In this document: one piece after another, positions 10,554 through 20,771 of the stretch | Position numbering within the stretch: position 1 is the first letter of the stretch | How the letters are laid out: each line of letters begins with the position of its first letter | Assembly (NCBI GenBank): GCA_023362775.1 | Contig: JALMGJ010000006.1 | Span: forward strand, 57,557,001 to 57,621,000 | Reading direction: 5' to 3' | DNA from: Charina bottae | Taxonomy: Eukaryota > Chordata > Lepidosauria > Squamata > Charinaidae | DNA length: 64,000 bases | Position numbers and translations under genes: made by a program | The notes under the pieces: generated by a model | What the model was told of the DNA's origin: nothing | Seen by the model: only the letters and a program-made list of their open reading frames with translations | Databases searched by the model: none

Positions 10554-10588
10554 AAACGTTTCGCTCCTTATCCAAGGAGCTTCTTCAG
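10554..10588 (-). ncRNA. hammerhead-like ribozyme motif beside the inversion point
   Basis: Same minus-strand core as the other borders. Only seven bases beyond the motif, at 10595-10597, the sequence switches to plus-strand PLE sequence, so this pseudo-LTR is cut off there. It corresponds to the inverted tail that Penelope copies often carry at their 5' end. Confidence 0.7.
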
Positions 10589-10595
10589 TCTGAGC

Positions 10596-12038
10596 AATTC
10601 GGTAACATACAACATTGCCAAACACCTCTCTACCATACTAGCACCTCTAGTTGGACACTCTGAACACCACATCCATAATTCGGAAGAATTTGTTTCCAAA
10701 GCAAAGATCCTGAAACTGGATACAGATGAAACTATGGTCTCCTTTGATGTGTCCTCCCTTTTCACCAGCATCCCCACCACTCATGCTCTATCCGCTGTCA
10801 GGAAGAGACTAGAAGAGGACAGCACCCTGGAAAGGAGAAGCCATCTCAACCCAAACTAGATCTGCCATCTTCTGGACCTGTGTCTTAACACCACTTATTT
10901 CACATACAGAGGTGACTTTTACAGACAAAAACACGGCTGTGCCATGGGTTCTCCTGTGTCACCCATTGTGGCCAATTTATACATGGAAGAAGTGGAGAAG
11001 AAAGCACTCAACACATTCCAGGGAACGGTGCCCACCCACTGGTTTAGGTATGTGGATGACACCTGGGTCAAAATCAAGGCCCAGGAAGTACAGGCCTTCA
11101 CGGACCATATAAACACTATAGATGCCAACATTAGCTTCACCAGAGAAGACACCAAGGACAACAGACTGGCATTCCTAGACTGTGAAGTCCTCATTGGGAC
11201 CGGTGGCAAGCTAGAAATAGGGATCTACAGGAAACCCACACACACAGATCAATATCTGATGTTTGACTCCCACCATCCACTGCAGCACAAACTAGGAGTC
11301 ATCAGGACATTGTCACACAGAGCAGAAACCATCCCCACCTCCATGGATTCCAAAAAGAATGAAAACCAGCACCTGAGAACAGCCCTGAAGGCCTGTGGAT
11401 ATCCAAATTGGGCCTTCACCAAATCTAAATCTACCAGACCTAAAACAGCGACAGATAGGGCTGAGACTCAGAGTAAACGAAAGAACCTGGTCATTCCCTA
11501 CATGGCTGGCGTGTCTGAAAAGATAAAACGGATATTTGGCAAACACCACATACCTGTATATTTCAAACCCACCAACACACTGAGACAGAGGCTTGTACAC
11601 CCCAAAGATCAAACTCCAAAACATAAGAAAAGCAATGTAGTTTATGCAATCCAGTGCAGTGAGGAGTGCTCTGAACTCTACATTGGAGAAACCAAACAAC
11701 CTATGTACAGGAGGATGGCCCAACACAGGAGAAATAACACCACAGGACCAGAGTCAGCAGTTTATCTTCATCTAAAAGAAAAAGGACACTCATTTGAGGA
11801 CATTAATGTTCACATTTTAGACAGAGAAGATAGGTGGTTTGAGAGAGGGGTCAAGGAATCCATTTATGCCAACTTGGAAAATCCTTCCTTGAATAGAGGT
11901 GGGGGCCTCAGGCACAAACTCTCCCCCATCTTCCTCCCCGTGTTGTCTTCTGTGCCTAGGAAGATTAAGACCATTTCAGAAGCTCAACAGCAGCATGGTG
12001 ATTTTAACGACCCCCCATTAGATGATAAAAGGACTTAA
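10596..12038 (+). pseudogene. PLE unit 4 RT/GIY-YIG, 5'-truncated with a nonsense codon
   Basis: The unit begins abruptly inside the RT (equivalent to residue 370, NSVTYNIAK) at the inversion junction, so the N-terminal 369 residues are missing. At 10857-10859 a CAG codon (NPNQ in other units) is TAG. Downstream, 364 codons from 10944 are open and include YVDD and the full GIY-YIG domain. A 3-bp overlap (CAA) at the junction suggests a microhomology or template switch. Confidence 0.92.
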
Positions 12039-12135
12039 AAATTACATCTCAATATAACCATGACCTAGCCCCAGGTGTAAGGTCACACAGCTACCTAGGA
12101 ACATATTTAGGATTCCCTTACCAACTTTGCTCAGA

Positions 12136-12170
12136 CTGAAGAAGCTCCTTGGATAAGGAGCGAAACGTTT
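12136..12170 (+). ncRNA. hammerhead-like ribozyme motif, border of PLE units 4 and 5
   Basis: Plus-strand CTGAAGA at 12136-12142, 7-bp stem II, GAAA at 12162-12165 and CGTTT ending at 12170. It precedes the unit 5 start codon at 12199. Confidence 0.7.
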
Positions 12171-12198
12171 CCACTAAGAAAATAGAAATCCAGTTGAC

Positions 12199-14748
12199 AT
12201 GATTCAAGCTACAGACAATTCCACCTGGATGACTGAGAACCTTCATAGACATATTGCCATACATTTTGGGGATGAAACCCTGAAGTTGGTAAGGAAATTC
12301 GAGAAGACAGCAAGAAAGGTGGCAGACTATAGAAACCACCTACGTTTTAACCTCAGATGCAGACAACAGAGACTCATCCCGACAAGCCTACGCCTGCAAT
12401 CTACAGTTAAGGGTCACAGAGCAGATCAGATCCTGCAGCAGGCACAAAGACATCTTCTAAATGAAAGAATAAGGCAAGTCCACTTCACCATTGATGCCCT
12501 GCAATACAATTTTGAAAACCTTCACCAGGAACTCACAGCCACCCTTCCTGACCCAATCCTGGATAGAGTTATTCAGCTTGGCAATAAAGTACAGCTGGCC
12601 CAGCATCACAAGACAAAGGAGAGGCAAACTAAGAAATTTGACAGTCTTCTTTCTCGCAGCAAGCAGAAACAAGGAACTGGAGAAACCACTGGGAGGAACA
12701 ACAACAACAGGACCACAGAGGACAAAAAGAACATGTGGGTGAAAAATCTCTCAGACAGAGAACTTACCCAACCAGAGAGAGATGTCCTAGCCAAAGGTCT
12801 TAATTTTGCCATCACTCCCAAGCAAGTTCCGGTTGTGGAGCTCATTACAGCCACAGAATCTGCCATCCACAACAACCACCTACCTTTTGAAGAAGCAGAA
12901 CAACTCCGGCTTAAAATATCTGCAGCTCTGTCCAGTGCTCAACCTCCTCCCCCCAACCTTACCGTCCAAGAGAGGAGAGCCCTGACAGCCCTCAGCAAAG
13001 ATGAAACCATCACCATTTTACCTGCTGACAAAGGAAGATGTACAGTGGTTCTAAACACTGCAGACTACCACAATAAAATTACCTCACTTTTGGAGGATCA
13101 CCATACATATGAAAAACTGAAAAGAGACCCCACCAACAATTACAAGAAAAAGGCAATAGACAGTTTGAAACAATTGGAACATGATGGCTCCATCGATAGG
13201 ATTACCTACCACCGTCTGTATCCTGGAGAAGCCATCCCCTGCATCTACGGACTTCCTAAGATCCACAAGGAAGGAACACCCCTCCGACCCATAGTCAGCA
13301 GCATCAATTCGGTAACATACAACATTGCCAAACACCTCTCTACCATACTAGCACCTCTAGTTGGACACTCTGAACACCACATCCATAATTCGGAAGAATT
13401 TGTTTCCAAAGCAAAGATCCTGAAACTGGATACAGATGAAACTATGGTCTCCTTTGATGTGTCCTCCCTTTTCACCAGCATCCCCACCACTCATGCTCTA
13501 TCCGCTGTCAGGAAGAGACTAGAAGAGGACAGCACCCTGGAAAGGAGAAGCCATCTCAACCCAAACCAGAGCTGCCATCTTCTGGACCTGTGTCTTAACA
13601 CCACTTATTTCACATACAGAGGTGACTTTTACAGACAAAAACACGGCTGTGCCATGGGTTCTCCTGTGTCACCCATTGTGGCCAATTTATACATGGAAGA
13701 AGTGGAGAAGAAAGCACTCAACACATTCCAGGGAACGGTGCCCACCCACTGGTTTAGGTATGTGGATGACACCTGGGTCAAAATCAAGGCCCAGGAAGTA
13801 CAGGCCTTCATGGACCATATAAACACTATAGATGCCAACATTAGCTTCACCAGAGAAGACACCAAGGACAACAGACTGGCATTCCTAGACTGTGAAGTCC
13901 TCATTGGGACCGGTGGCAAGCTAGAAATAGGGATCTACAGGAAACCCACACACACAGATCAATATCTGATGTTTGACTCCCACCATCCACTGCAGCACAA
14001 ACTAGGAGTCATCAGGACATTGTCACACAGAGCAGAAACCATCCCCACCTCCATGGATTCCAAAAAGAATGAAAACCAGCACCTGAGAACAGCCCTGAAG
14101 GCCTGTGGATATCCAAATTGGGCCTTCACCAAATCTAAATCTACCAGACCTAAAACAGCGACAGATAGGGCTGAGACTCAGAGTAAACGAAAGAACCTGG
14201 TCATTCCCTACATGGCTGGCGTGTCTGAAAAGATAAAACGGATATTTGGCAAACACCACATACCTGTATATTTCAAACCCACCAACACACTGAGACAGAG
14301 GCTTGTACACCCCAAAGATCAAACTCCAAAACATAAGAAAAGCAATGTAGTTTATGCAATCCAGTGCAGTGAGGAGTGCTCTGAACTCTACATTGGAGAA
14401 ACCAAACAACCTATGTACAGGAGGATGGCCCAACACAGGAGAAATAACACCACAGGACCAGAGTCAGCAGTTTATCTTCATCTAAAAGAAAAAGGACACT
14501 CATTTGAGGACATTAATGTTCACATTTTAGACAGAGAAGATAGGTGGTTTGAGAGAGGGGTCAAGGAATCCATTTATGCCAACTTGGAAAATCCTTCCTT
14601 GAATAGAGGTGGGGGCCTCAGGCACAAACTCTCCCCCATCTTCCTCCCCGTGTTGTCTTCTGTGCCTAGGAAGATTAAGACCATTTCAGAAGCTCAACAG
14701 CAGCATGGTGATTTTAACGACCCCCCATTAGATGATAAAAGGACTTAA
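12199..14748 (+). CDS. PLE unit 5 reverse transcriptase with GIY-YIG endonuclease (849 aa)
   Basis: Uninterrupted frame with all domains: D420, GCAMGSPVSP (483-492), YVDD (521-524), LYIGET (730-735) and E790. Private changes are S149 for I149, S458 for I458 and M538 for T538, all single-base differences outside the catalytic motifs. The ATG lies in the pseudo-LTR of unit 4, as for the other units. The pattern of a few private substitutions per copy indicates recent common origin. Confidence 0.93.
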   Translation: MIQATDNSTWMTENLHRHIAIHFGDETLKLVRKFEKTARKVADYRNHLRFNLRCRQQRLIPTSLRLQSTVKGHRADQILQQAQRHLLNERIRQVHFTIDALQYNFENLHQELTATLPDPILDRVIQLGNKVQLAQHHKTKERQTKKFDSLLSRSKQKQGTGETTGRNNNNRTTEDKKNMWVKNLSDRELTQPERDVLAKGLNFAITPKQVPVVELITATESAIHNNHLPFEEAEQLRLKISAALSSAQPPPPNLTVQERRALTALSKDETITILPADKGRCTVVLNTADYHNKITSLLEDHHTYEKLKRDPTNNYKKKAIDSLKQLEHDGSIDRITYHRLYPGEAIPCIYGLPKIHKEGTPLRPIVSSINSVTYNIAKHLSTILAPLVGHSEHHIHNSEEFVSKAKILKLDTDETMVSFDVSSLFTSIPTTHALSAVRKRLEEDSTLERRSHLNPNQSCHLLDLCLNTTYFTYRGDFYRQKHGCAMGSPVSPIVANLYMEEVEKKALNTFQGTVPTHWFRYVDDTWVKIKAQEVQAFMDHINTIDANISFTREDTKDNRLAFLDCEVLIGTGGKLEIGIYRKPTHTDQYLMFDSHHPLQHKLGVIRTLSHRAETIPTSMDSKKNENQHLRTALKACGYPNWAFTKSKSTRPKTATDRAETQSKRKNLVIPYMAGVSEKIKRIFGKHHIPVYFKPTNTLRQRLVHPKDQTPKHKKSNVVYAIQCSEECSELYIGETKQPMYRRMAQHRRNNTTGPESAVYLHLKEKGHSFEDINVHILDREDRWFERGVKESIYANLENPSLNRGGGLRHKLSPIFLPVLSSVPRKIKTISEAQQQHGDFNDPPLDDKRT

Positions 14749-14845
14749 AAATTACATCTCAATATAACCATGACCTAGCCCCAGGTGTAAGGTCACACAG
14801 CTACCTAGGAACATATTTAGGATTCCCTTACCAACTTTGCTCAGA

Positions 14846-14880
14846 CTGAAGAAGCTCCTTGGATAAGGAGCGAAACGTTT
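14846..14880 (+). ncRNA. hammerhead-like ribozyme motif, 3' end of the PLE array
   Basis: Identical to 12136-12170 and 2710 bp downstream. The element then runs about 85 bp more, to the CATAGACATA at the 3' border, which repeats the start of the coding region in truncated form. Confidence 0.7.
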
Positions 14881-14964
14881 CCACTAAGAAAATAGAAATC
14901 CAGTTGACATGATTCAAGCTACAGACAATTCCACCTGGATGACTGAGAACCTTCATAGACATAT

Positions 14965-14977
14965 TTCACGTGCATAA
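14965..14977. repeat. right 13-bp target duplication of the PLE array
   Basis: TTCACGTGCATAA, identical to 2446-2458. Copia coding sequence (AYVHVHKEVRRKG) is restored across it. Confidence 0.92.
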
Positions 14978-16243
14978 GGAAGTACGCAGGAAAGGGCAGG
15001 CAATAGCACAGAAGATGACGTTTGTGGGGTATGAGCCAGGGACCAAGGGATATAGGTTCACTGATGGCAGGAAGGTTGTTATCTCTAGATCAGCAAGTTT
15101 TAGTGAGCACAGCAATTGGCAGAGATTACACGGGATTAGTGAAGTTTATCTTCCTAGTCAGGGACGTTTTGAGTTTTCAGAGCGGAGAGAGGCCACTGAT
15201 GTGATTAAGAAGGAAGAGGAATTAACTCCTAGTGTGCCAGTGATGCAGGATGCTACAGTTTTGCGCAGATCTGAGAGAATTAACAAGGGCATACCACCTC
15301 AATGTTATACACCAGGTGATGTAAAAGTGTGTTTTATCAATTATGAACCTCGTAATTACAAGGAAGTTTTGAAGTTGCCACAACACGAGCAGAGTAAATG
15401 GAAAGCTGCTATGGATGTGGAAATGAAAGCCATTAATTCTCATAAGGTTTTTAAATCTACCAGGTTGCCTGAGGGGCATAGGGCAGTAGGTTGTAGGTGG
15501 GTTTATAAGAAGAAAACCTTAGTGAATGGTGATATTCAGTATAAGGCTAGGTTGGTTGCACAAGGATTTTCCCAGGTAAAGAATCAGACTTATGATGAGG
15601 TTTTTGCACCAACGCTAAGAGGGGAGGCATTTAGGTTTGCCTTAGCAATGGCAGTAGCTGGGAATTGTGTAGTGAACCATTATGATATCACCACAGCATA
15701 TCTGCATGCTGATTTAAATGAAGAAATCTATATGGCTGAAGCCCAGGTTATGAATCAAATATTGCAGGGAGCGTATACAAGTTGCAGAAAGCGTTGTATG
15801 GACTCAAGCAGTCGGCACGTTGCTGGAATCTAAAGTTAGATAAGGAATTACAAAGAATGGGATTCAGGTGCAGTATAGCTGACCCATGTCTGTATGTAAA
15901 GCAATGTGAAAATGATGAACAGATTTTGCTTTTGATTTTTGTAGACGATTTGTGTTTTATAGCGAAAGATCAAAGCAGGGTAATTGAATTTACTGAAAAT
16001 CTGAAACAACAATTTGATGTCAAAGATCTGGGAGAGGTTAGAAATTACCTAGGCGTAGGTATTCAGAAGGTTGATGGGGGTTATGTTCTAGAGCAGCGGA
16101 AGAAAATTGAAGCACTGCTAAGAGAGAACAATATGGAACATTGCAAGGAAGTTCCAACCCTGATGACAACAGATTTTGTTAAAACAGAGACTGGAGATGA
16201 TGACCAAACTTCATGTGATCAAGAACATGTGATCAGTCAATAA
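14968..16243 (+). pseudogene. copia integrase C-terminus and reverse transcriptase, frameshifted
   Basis: This continues the integrase (MTFVGYEPGTKGYRF) into the copia RT. RT landmarks are GCRWVYKKK, YKARLVAQGFSQ, YDEVFAPTLR and the catalytic-aspartate motif YDITTAYLHADL. A frameshift lies near 15740-15790. The second frame holds KALYGLKQSARCWN and the catalytic IFVDDL (about 15935-15955), then LGEVRNYLGV. It ends at 16243, where RNase H should continue but is deleted. Stop and frame lesions make it inactive. Confidence 0.9.
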
Positions 16244-16280
16244 TTGGAAGTTTATTGTATTGTATTGTATTGATTTGCAA

Positions 16281-16335
16281 TATTGTCCATCTGAATGTAA
16301 TGTAGCAGATGTGATGACAAAGCCTCTAAGCTTTG
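16281..16335 (+). pseudogene. copia RNase H C-terminal scrap
   Basis: The frame encodes YCPSECNVADVMTKPL, matching the conserved end of copia RNase H (VADxxTKPL). Roughly 200 residues that should lie between this and the RT segment ending at 16243 are missing, so the RNase H active site is gone. Confidence 0.75.
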
Positions 16336-16437
16336 TATGGATGTGTATAGGATATAGACATAGGATGTGTATATCTCAAATGTGTATGTCTTCTATTCTG
16401 TACACGTGAAATGTGAATGTAATATCTATTGTAAATT

Positions 16438-16444
16438 GAAGGGG
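16438..16444 (+). promoter_or_regulatory. copia polypurine tract
   Basis: GAAGGGG directly abuts the TGTTGG start of the 3' LTR, the expected plus-strand priming site. Confidence 0.75.
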
Positions 16445-16893
16445 TGTTGGGGTTTGATATACCCAGGAATTTACAGCTAGATATAAATTATATTGAGAGG
16501 CTTGATATTTAGGTGAAAGGGGAAATATTCTGCAGAGTCACCCAATTAGCAGCCATTGTTGTAGTGATGATGTGTCAGTGTGACTCATACAACAGGTGCT
16601 TAGAGTTAAGTTGGGTGTGGTGGATAATGAGAGTGACCTATAAGGTGATTGGTCAGTTTATATATAAATACAGAGATGTCCTGTATTCGTTCTTCTCATT
16701 TCTCATTCTACCTCGTGTATGCTGTATCGTTGGTTTATCATTTTGTTACCCGTGTGGAAGTGATCTGTAAACACGTATGTATATAAGTAAATAGGCTATT
16801 TTATATAATCTCTGTGTGTCTTTTTACTATACAACCTAAGGATCACTGGTGTCTAGGAGAAGAAGCAGGGCGCTCCATCCGCTCGCCCCGACA
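16445..16893 (+). repeat. copia 3' LTR (449 bp)
   Basis: Begins TGTTGGGGTTTG, ends CCCCGACA, and is followed by the ACATC duplication. It contains a TATA-like TTTATATATAAATA at about 16657-16670. It matches the solo LTR at 32786-33239 throughout, and only the ends of the 5' LTR. Confidence 0.92.
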
Positions 16894-16898
16894 ACATC
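16894..16898. repeat. right 5-bp target duplication of copia
   Basis: ACATC, identical to 850-854. Confidence 0.9.
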
Positions 16899-16949
16899 TC
16901 TTCAAGGTAGGCGAGGTCCAGAAACAGACTCCACAAGTTTGGCTGGAAC

Positions 16950-17104
16950 TATCAGTGGTGGCGGCGCTGATTGGCAGGGGTGCCGCTCCTTCCGGTTCCA
17001 CCCATCAGTGCTTCCGGGTTTGTGTGCAACACACCAGGACACCACAGGCCACGTCGCCGCCACCGCCATTGGTGTGTTGCCCACATGAAAAGTTTGGAAA
17101 GCTC
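16950..17104. mobile_element. hAT MITE remnant, right end only
   Basis: The right end ACATGAAAAGTTTGGAAAGCTCTG matches the right ends of the MITEs at 20772-21091 and 42139-42541. The internal part is GC-rich with GCCGCC-type repeats as in those copies. A matching left terminal repeat is not found, so the left limit is approximate. Confidence 0.6.
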
Positions 17105-17394
17105 TGGTCTACATATTCCATTGTTCAGAGAAACAAAGGAGATCAGCTAAGATGGGAAAAGGAAGACCCTAGATGCCAATGGGGAAGTATGTCTGGGGAG
17201 TAATTAATACATCTGGCCTGAATCCTCTCTAGTACAACTACCATTTCATTTTCCATTCCAATGATTGCAAATAGAGAGATAACCTCCAATTTACAGTTAC
17301 AGTCAAGTTTTACCAGTATGCTAGCTTGGTATAGGGTAAAATGATACATCTGAAAGTTAGAAAAATTAAATCCACATTTCTCAACGGTCATTTT

Positions 17395-18806
17395 AATTTG
17401 TGCAATGCAAATCTTGAGAAGAATATTCTTGTCAAAGAAATGTATTCAATACCTTTTTTCTTTTGAAATAATGTAATGGTGATGTTTTTGTTTCAGACAA
17501 TACCTGTTTTGACAACTGATTAAACCATTTAAACAGTGACAAAAGGATATATCTAAGTTTGTGTGGCAAGGGAAAAAAGCATGAGTTAAATATAAAATGT
17601 TACAAGATGCAAAGGAAAGAGGAGGATTGGGTTTAACTGATTTGAAATTGTATTTTGCAGCTTGCTGTTTGGTTTGGATGAAAGAGTGGGTGCTGCTGTG
17701 AAATAGAAGGCTTTTGGAGTTAGAAGGACATGACCTGAGATTTGGATGGCATGGATGTTTGTGGTATGATAAAGTCAAGGTTAACGGGGATTTTAAAAAT
17801 CATTATGTTACATGTGCCATATTGAGAATATGGAATAGATACAAATCCAGGTTGTGTTCAAAAACATCTTTGTGGCTCTCAGCACAAAAAGCATTTTATA
17901 GATGAGAAATAATAACAAACACAAATGGCTAACTTATCATGAGATACTAGAATTTTGTCAAGGGGAATACAAAATAAAATCAAGAGAACAATTGATGGCA
18001 GAGGGATATAGTTGCCAATGGTTTTCTCATTTACAGTTATCAGAAAGATTTAAAGTAGACAAAAGAGTTTATGGTTTTGAACATTGTAAGACTGAGTTTG
18101 AAACAGAATTGTGTAGAAATGATTAACATGTGATTGCTAAAATGTATAAACTTTTATTGAAATTTGAAACAGAAGAAGAACAAGTGAAATAATGTATGAT
18201 AAGGTGGACTAAAACTTTGGTTATAATATACAGATTGAACAATAGGAAAATATGTGGTTGAAAGGATTGAAATTTACACCATGTTTAACCTTAAAGATAA
18301 CTTTTATAAAATAATGTACTGTTGGTATACGACACCAGAGAAATTGTCTGAATGTATAAAGGCACTTCAAATTTACGTTGGAAATGTGAACAACAAGAAG
18401 GGTCATTTTATCATGCTTGGTGGATGTGCAAAAAAGCTAGAAAATTTTGGATTCAAATACATACACTGATTCAGAGGACTTTAAAGATAAATATACAATT
18501 GAGACCAGAATTCTTCCTATTGGGACTGATGAACAAACAGTTGGAAAAAAGTCATGGAACTTTGTTTTTGTATATGATAATCGCAGCGAGATTATTGTAT
18601 GCACAAAGATGGAAAGATTTGGCAACACCTACAATGAAGGAATGTTTGGTGAAGATGATAGAACTTGCTCAGATGGACAAATTGACTTGTTTGATTAGAG
18701 AAAAGACAATAGCTACATTTATTGCTGACTGGAAAGCCTTATGGTCTTTTTGCGTAAAACAGAAACAATTGAAATTATTATTTATGGCTTTGATGATTAG
18801 ATAGGA
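17395..18806 (+). pseudogene. L1 ORF2 C-terminal half, multiply interrupted
   Basis: The translation in several frames follows a vertebrate L1 ORF2 after the RT: LFQTIPVL, FVWQGKKA, GGLGLTDLKLYFAACCLVWMKEW, then near the end WWMCKKARKFW, LLYAQRWKD, MDKLTCLIREKTIATFIADWK. Stops and frameshifts occur throughout (about 17690, 17904, 18126). Only the final 150 codons (18352-18804) are open. It is a 5'-truncated, inactive copy. T-rich 3' UTR sequence follows, split by a hAT MITE at 18841. Confidence 0.85.
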
Positions 18807-18840
18807 TAGATGATAGAAATAAGACATTCATGATGTAGAG

Positions 18841-19108
18841 CAGGGGTGGGCAACGTCAGGCCTGTGGGCTGTATAAGGCCTGTGGGGCTCCCACCTAAGG
18901 CCCGCAGGGCTCCCGCCTGCAAACCCTGCCCCTTCCATGTGATTGGCTCCTGCCCGCAAACCACGCCCCCCAGTGCTTGTGATTGGCTCCTGCCCGCAAA
19001 CTCCGGCCCCCGGTCCACGGAAATCCCAGAAACCCCGCCCCTACCCTCCCGGTCCCCAGTTATAAATATCCAAATGGCCCTTGGCAGAAAAAAGGTTCCC
19101 CACCCCTG
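18841..19108. mobile_element. hAT MITE, GC-rich (CAGGGGTGGGCAAC family)
   Basis: The terminal inverted repeats are CAGGGGTGGGCAACGT and GGTTCCCCACCCCTG, flanked by an exact 8-bp duplication ATGTAGAG (18833-18840, 19109-19116), the hAT hallmark. The interior carries repeated ATTGGCTCCTGCCCGCAAA plus CCCCGCCCC units resembling CCAAT and GC boxes. A shorter copy lies at 24283-24498. There is no transposase frame, so it is non-autonomous. Confidence 0.9.
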
Positions 19109-19116
19109 ATGTAGAG

Positions 19117-19260
19117 AAAGGTAAATTTACAATTGTACTTATAACTGCAGTAAGGAAGGTCAGAAGCCATTTCTTTGTATCTTTCTTCTTTTTTTTCCCC
19201 CCTTTTTTTCTTCTTCTTTTTCAAGAAACCATATAAAAGTCTTTCTTGGGGACCAAAGCA
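19117..19260 (+). mobile_element. L1 3' UTR continuation
   Basis: The tract with CAGAAGCCATTTCTTTGTATC and pyrimidine runs resembles the 3' UTR downstream of squamate L1 ORF2, also seen near 33765 and 40480. The link to the ORF2 remnant is inferred from its position after removing the MITE. Confidence 0.5.
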
Positions 19261-20510
19261 ATTATTTTGTTCTAATTAATTAATTATTGAATTCATATGC
19301 CAGCTTTCTGTTATTCCATCATTAAAGCAGTTCAGTCCTGCCTATTTTGAGTTAAAGCAAAAACAATTAAACATCTGATATTTCTAAAAGTTAAACTACA
19401 ATCTGTAAATTCATCCTAAATTGGATGCAAAATAGTTGGAAAAAGGCTTGGTAGTCCTACTGCCTACTTCTGTCAAATAAAATCATCTACAATTAGAACC
19501 CTTCCCTCAGTTCAGAATACCTATGATTAAAACTGGAAGTCAGAGTTTTATTGAAAAAACTTTACCTTATATCCCTAGTACAATTGGAGACAAAACCCCA
19601 GTTTATGTTTATATCAATTCCCTAGAAAATCATCAGAGTCTTCCTTGATTTCATAGATTTAACTGTACTGAAAATTTCTTGTGGTAGAAGAGGTAAAATA
19701 AGCAGATCTTGGATAAATACATTAAAACAAAAGGACAGTATTTTCTCCTATAAATTTTAAAATAAAAATTTAAAAAATGTTGCATAGTGAATCTGAAAAT
19801 TATATTTATGTTCCTTTTTGTATCCTGAATCAGTGGTACAGATAATGTTGCTCTATTTGTTTAAGTCTCCAGGCCAATAACTTATTAGATCTTTTTCCAG
19901 TATTGTTGCCCTTTTCAGTGTAATAAAAATCCTATTTTGGAAATGTAAGATTTCCTAGGTTCATATGTAGCAGAGACAAAAGATCTATATAATCATGAAA
20001 TTGATTTATTAAAAGATAAATCAATTTTTGATCAATATAAATTGATTTTGTTGCTTCTTTTTATATGAAATTATAATTTGACCTCAAATAAATGCTGTAG
20101 CAGAGAGTGACATAAATGAGTGCCTATTAATATGAAAACAATCTGCCATTTGGTGTTCCATCTGCTTAATAAAAATTTTATTATTCAGCAAAGATACATT
20201 CAAGGACTACTTAAAGAATATATTTAAATTTTTATTATTAACAAATTAATAATAGGAGCATGCTCTGAAATTGCAGTAGCATATATATTACATGATTTAA
20301 CTTTAGATATCAAAGAATGAAATATCAGGCAGCAAAGTAGCCAAAGACAATATCTATCTGCTGAAGAAGAAAAAATATATTACCATTCGAATGGATGAAA
20401 AGAATGTTAAAAATCTACTAAATTAAATTCAGGCATGTATTCTCAAAGAACATTATGAATCTGACAATATAATTTGGGAGATCAAAATGGCATACAAAAA
20501 GTGCTTCCTT
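19261..20510. other. AT-rich stretch without recognised genes
   Basis: No coding domain or family repeat recognised. A 12-bp inverted repeat (AAATTGATTTAT/ATAAATCAATTT) lies near 20000-20030. Confidence 0.5.
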
Positions 20511-20511
20511 C

Positions 20512-20667
20512 TATTTATTACACAACAACCCTATGTTGGGGTATGTTGGGCTAAGAGTGACTGTCCTCAAAATACACTAATGAGCATCCATGGCTGAGGG
20601 TGGACTAGGTCTTGCCCACTCCTGGTTCAACACCTTAAACACATCACCACTCTGGCTATATCTCTAT
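20512..20667 (-). repeat. degenerate tRNA-derived SINE
   Basis: Read on the minus strand, the segment starts AGCCAGAGTGGTG and continues through TTGAACCAGGAGTGGGCAAGACCTAG to CAACATAGGGTTGTTGTG. This follows the common amniote tRNA-headed SINE pattern (agccagtgtggtgtagtgg ... caaccctgtgag). The B-box is eroded. Assigned by remembered family pattern only. Confidence 0.45.
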
Positions 20668-20771
20668 GAGAAAAATAAATGATAAAAAAAGGATAGAGTG
20701 ATGAATAAAAAACAGTCTATGCAATCCAATCAGCAGTAGTCAAACATCATGCAACATGCTACCCCCTACAC

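Larger units (their letters stand above)
2459..14964. mobile_element. five-unit Penelope-like element array, tandem and inverted
   Basis: Three minus-strand units repeat with a period of exactly 2710 bp (coding ends at 2636, 5346, 8056). At about 10595-10597 the orientation flips to a 5'-truncated plus unit and then a full plus unit, again 2710 bp apart (ends at 12038 and 14748). Units are nearly identical, with a few private substitutions. Penelope elements are known for tandem copies with pseudo-LTRs and for 5'-truncated inverted copies. The protein has the diagnostic RT followed by GIY-YIG endonuclease. The vertebrate Neptune or Poseidon groups are likely, but the clade is not resolved here. 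Confidence 0.95.
855..16893 (+). mobile_element. Ty1/copia LTR retrotransposon, decayed, split by a PLE array
   Basis: Order on the plus strand is truncated 5' LTR, primer-binding site, zinc-knuckle remnant of gag, protease remnant, integrase, RT, a scrap of RNase H, polypurine tract and 3' LTR. The integrase-before-RT order is diagnostic of Ty1/copia. Both ends are TG...CA and flanked by ACATC duplications. Most of gag, the protease middle and most of RNase H are deleted and frameshifts are present, so it cannot be autonomous. Without the insertion at 2459-14964 the element would be about 3.5 kb. A solo LTR of the same family lies at 32786-33239. Confidence 0.93.

Noticed and set aside
2948..14436. 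Recurrent 60-137 codon frames opposite the PLE coding strand
   Set aside because: They recur identically in every unit and are antisense shadows of the RT/GIY-YIG frame.
2459..14964. Array read as satellite DNA or a CRISPR-like repeat
   Set aside because: The 2.7-kb unit encodes RT plus GIY-YIG, includes an inversion and is bounded by a target duplication. This is a eukaryotic retroelement array.
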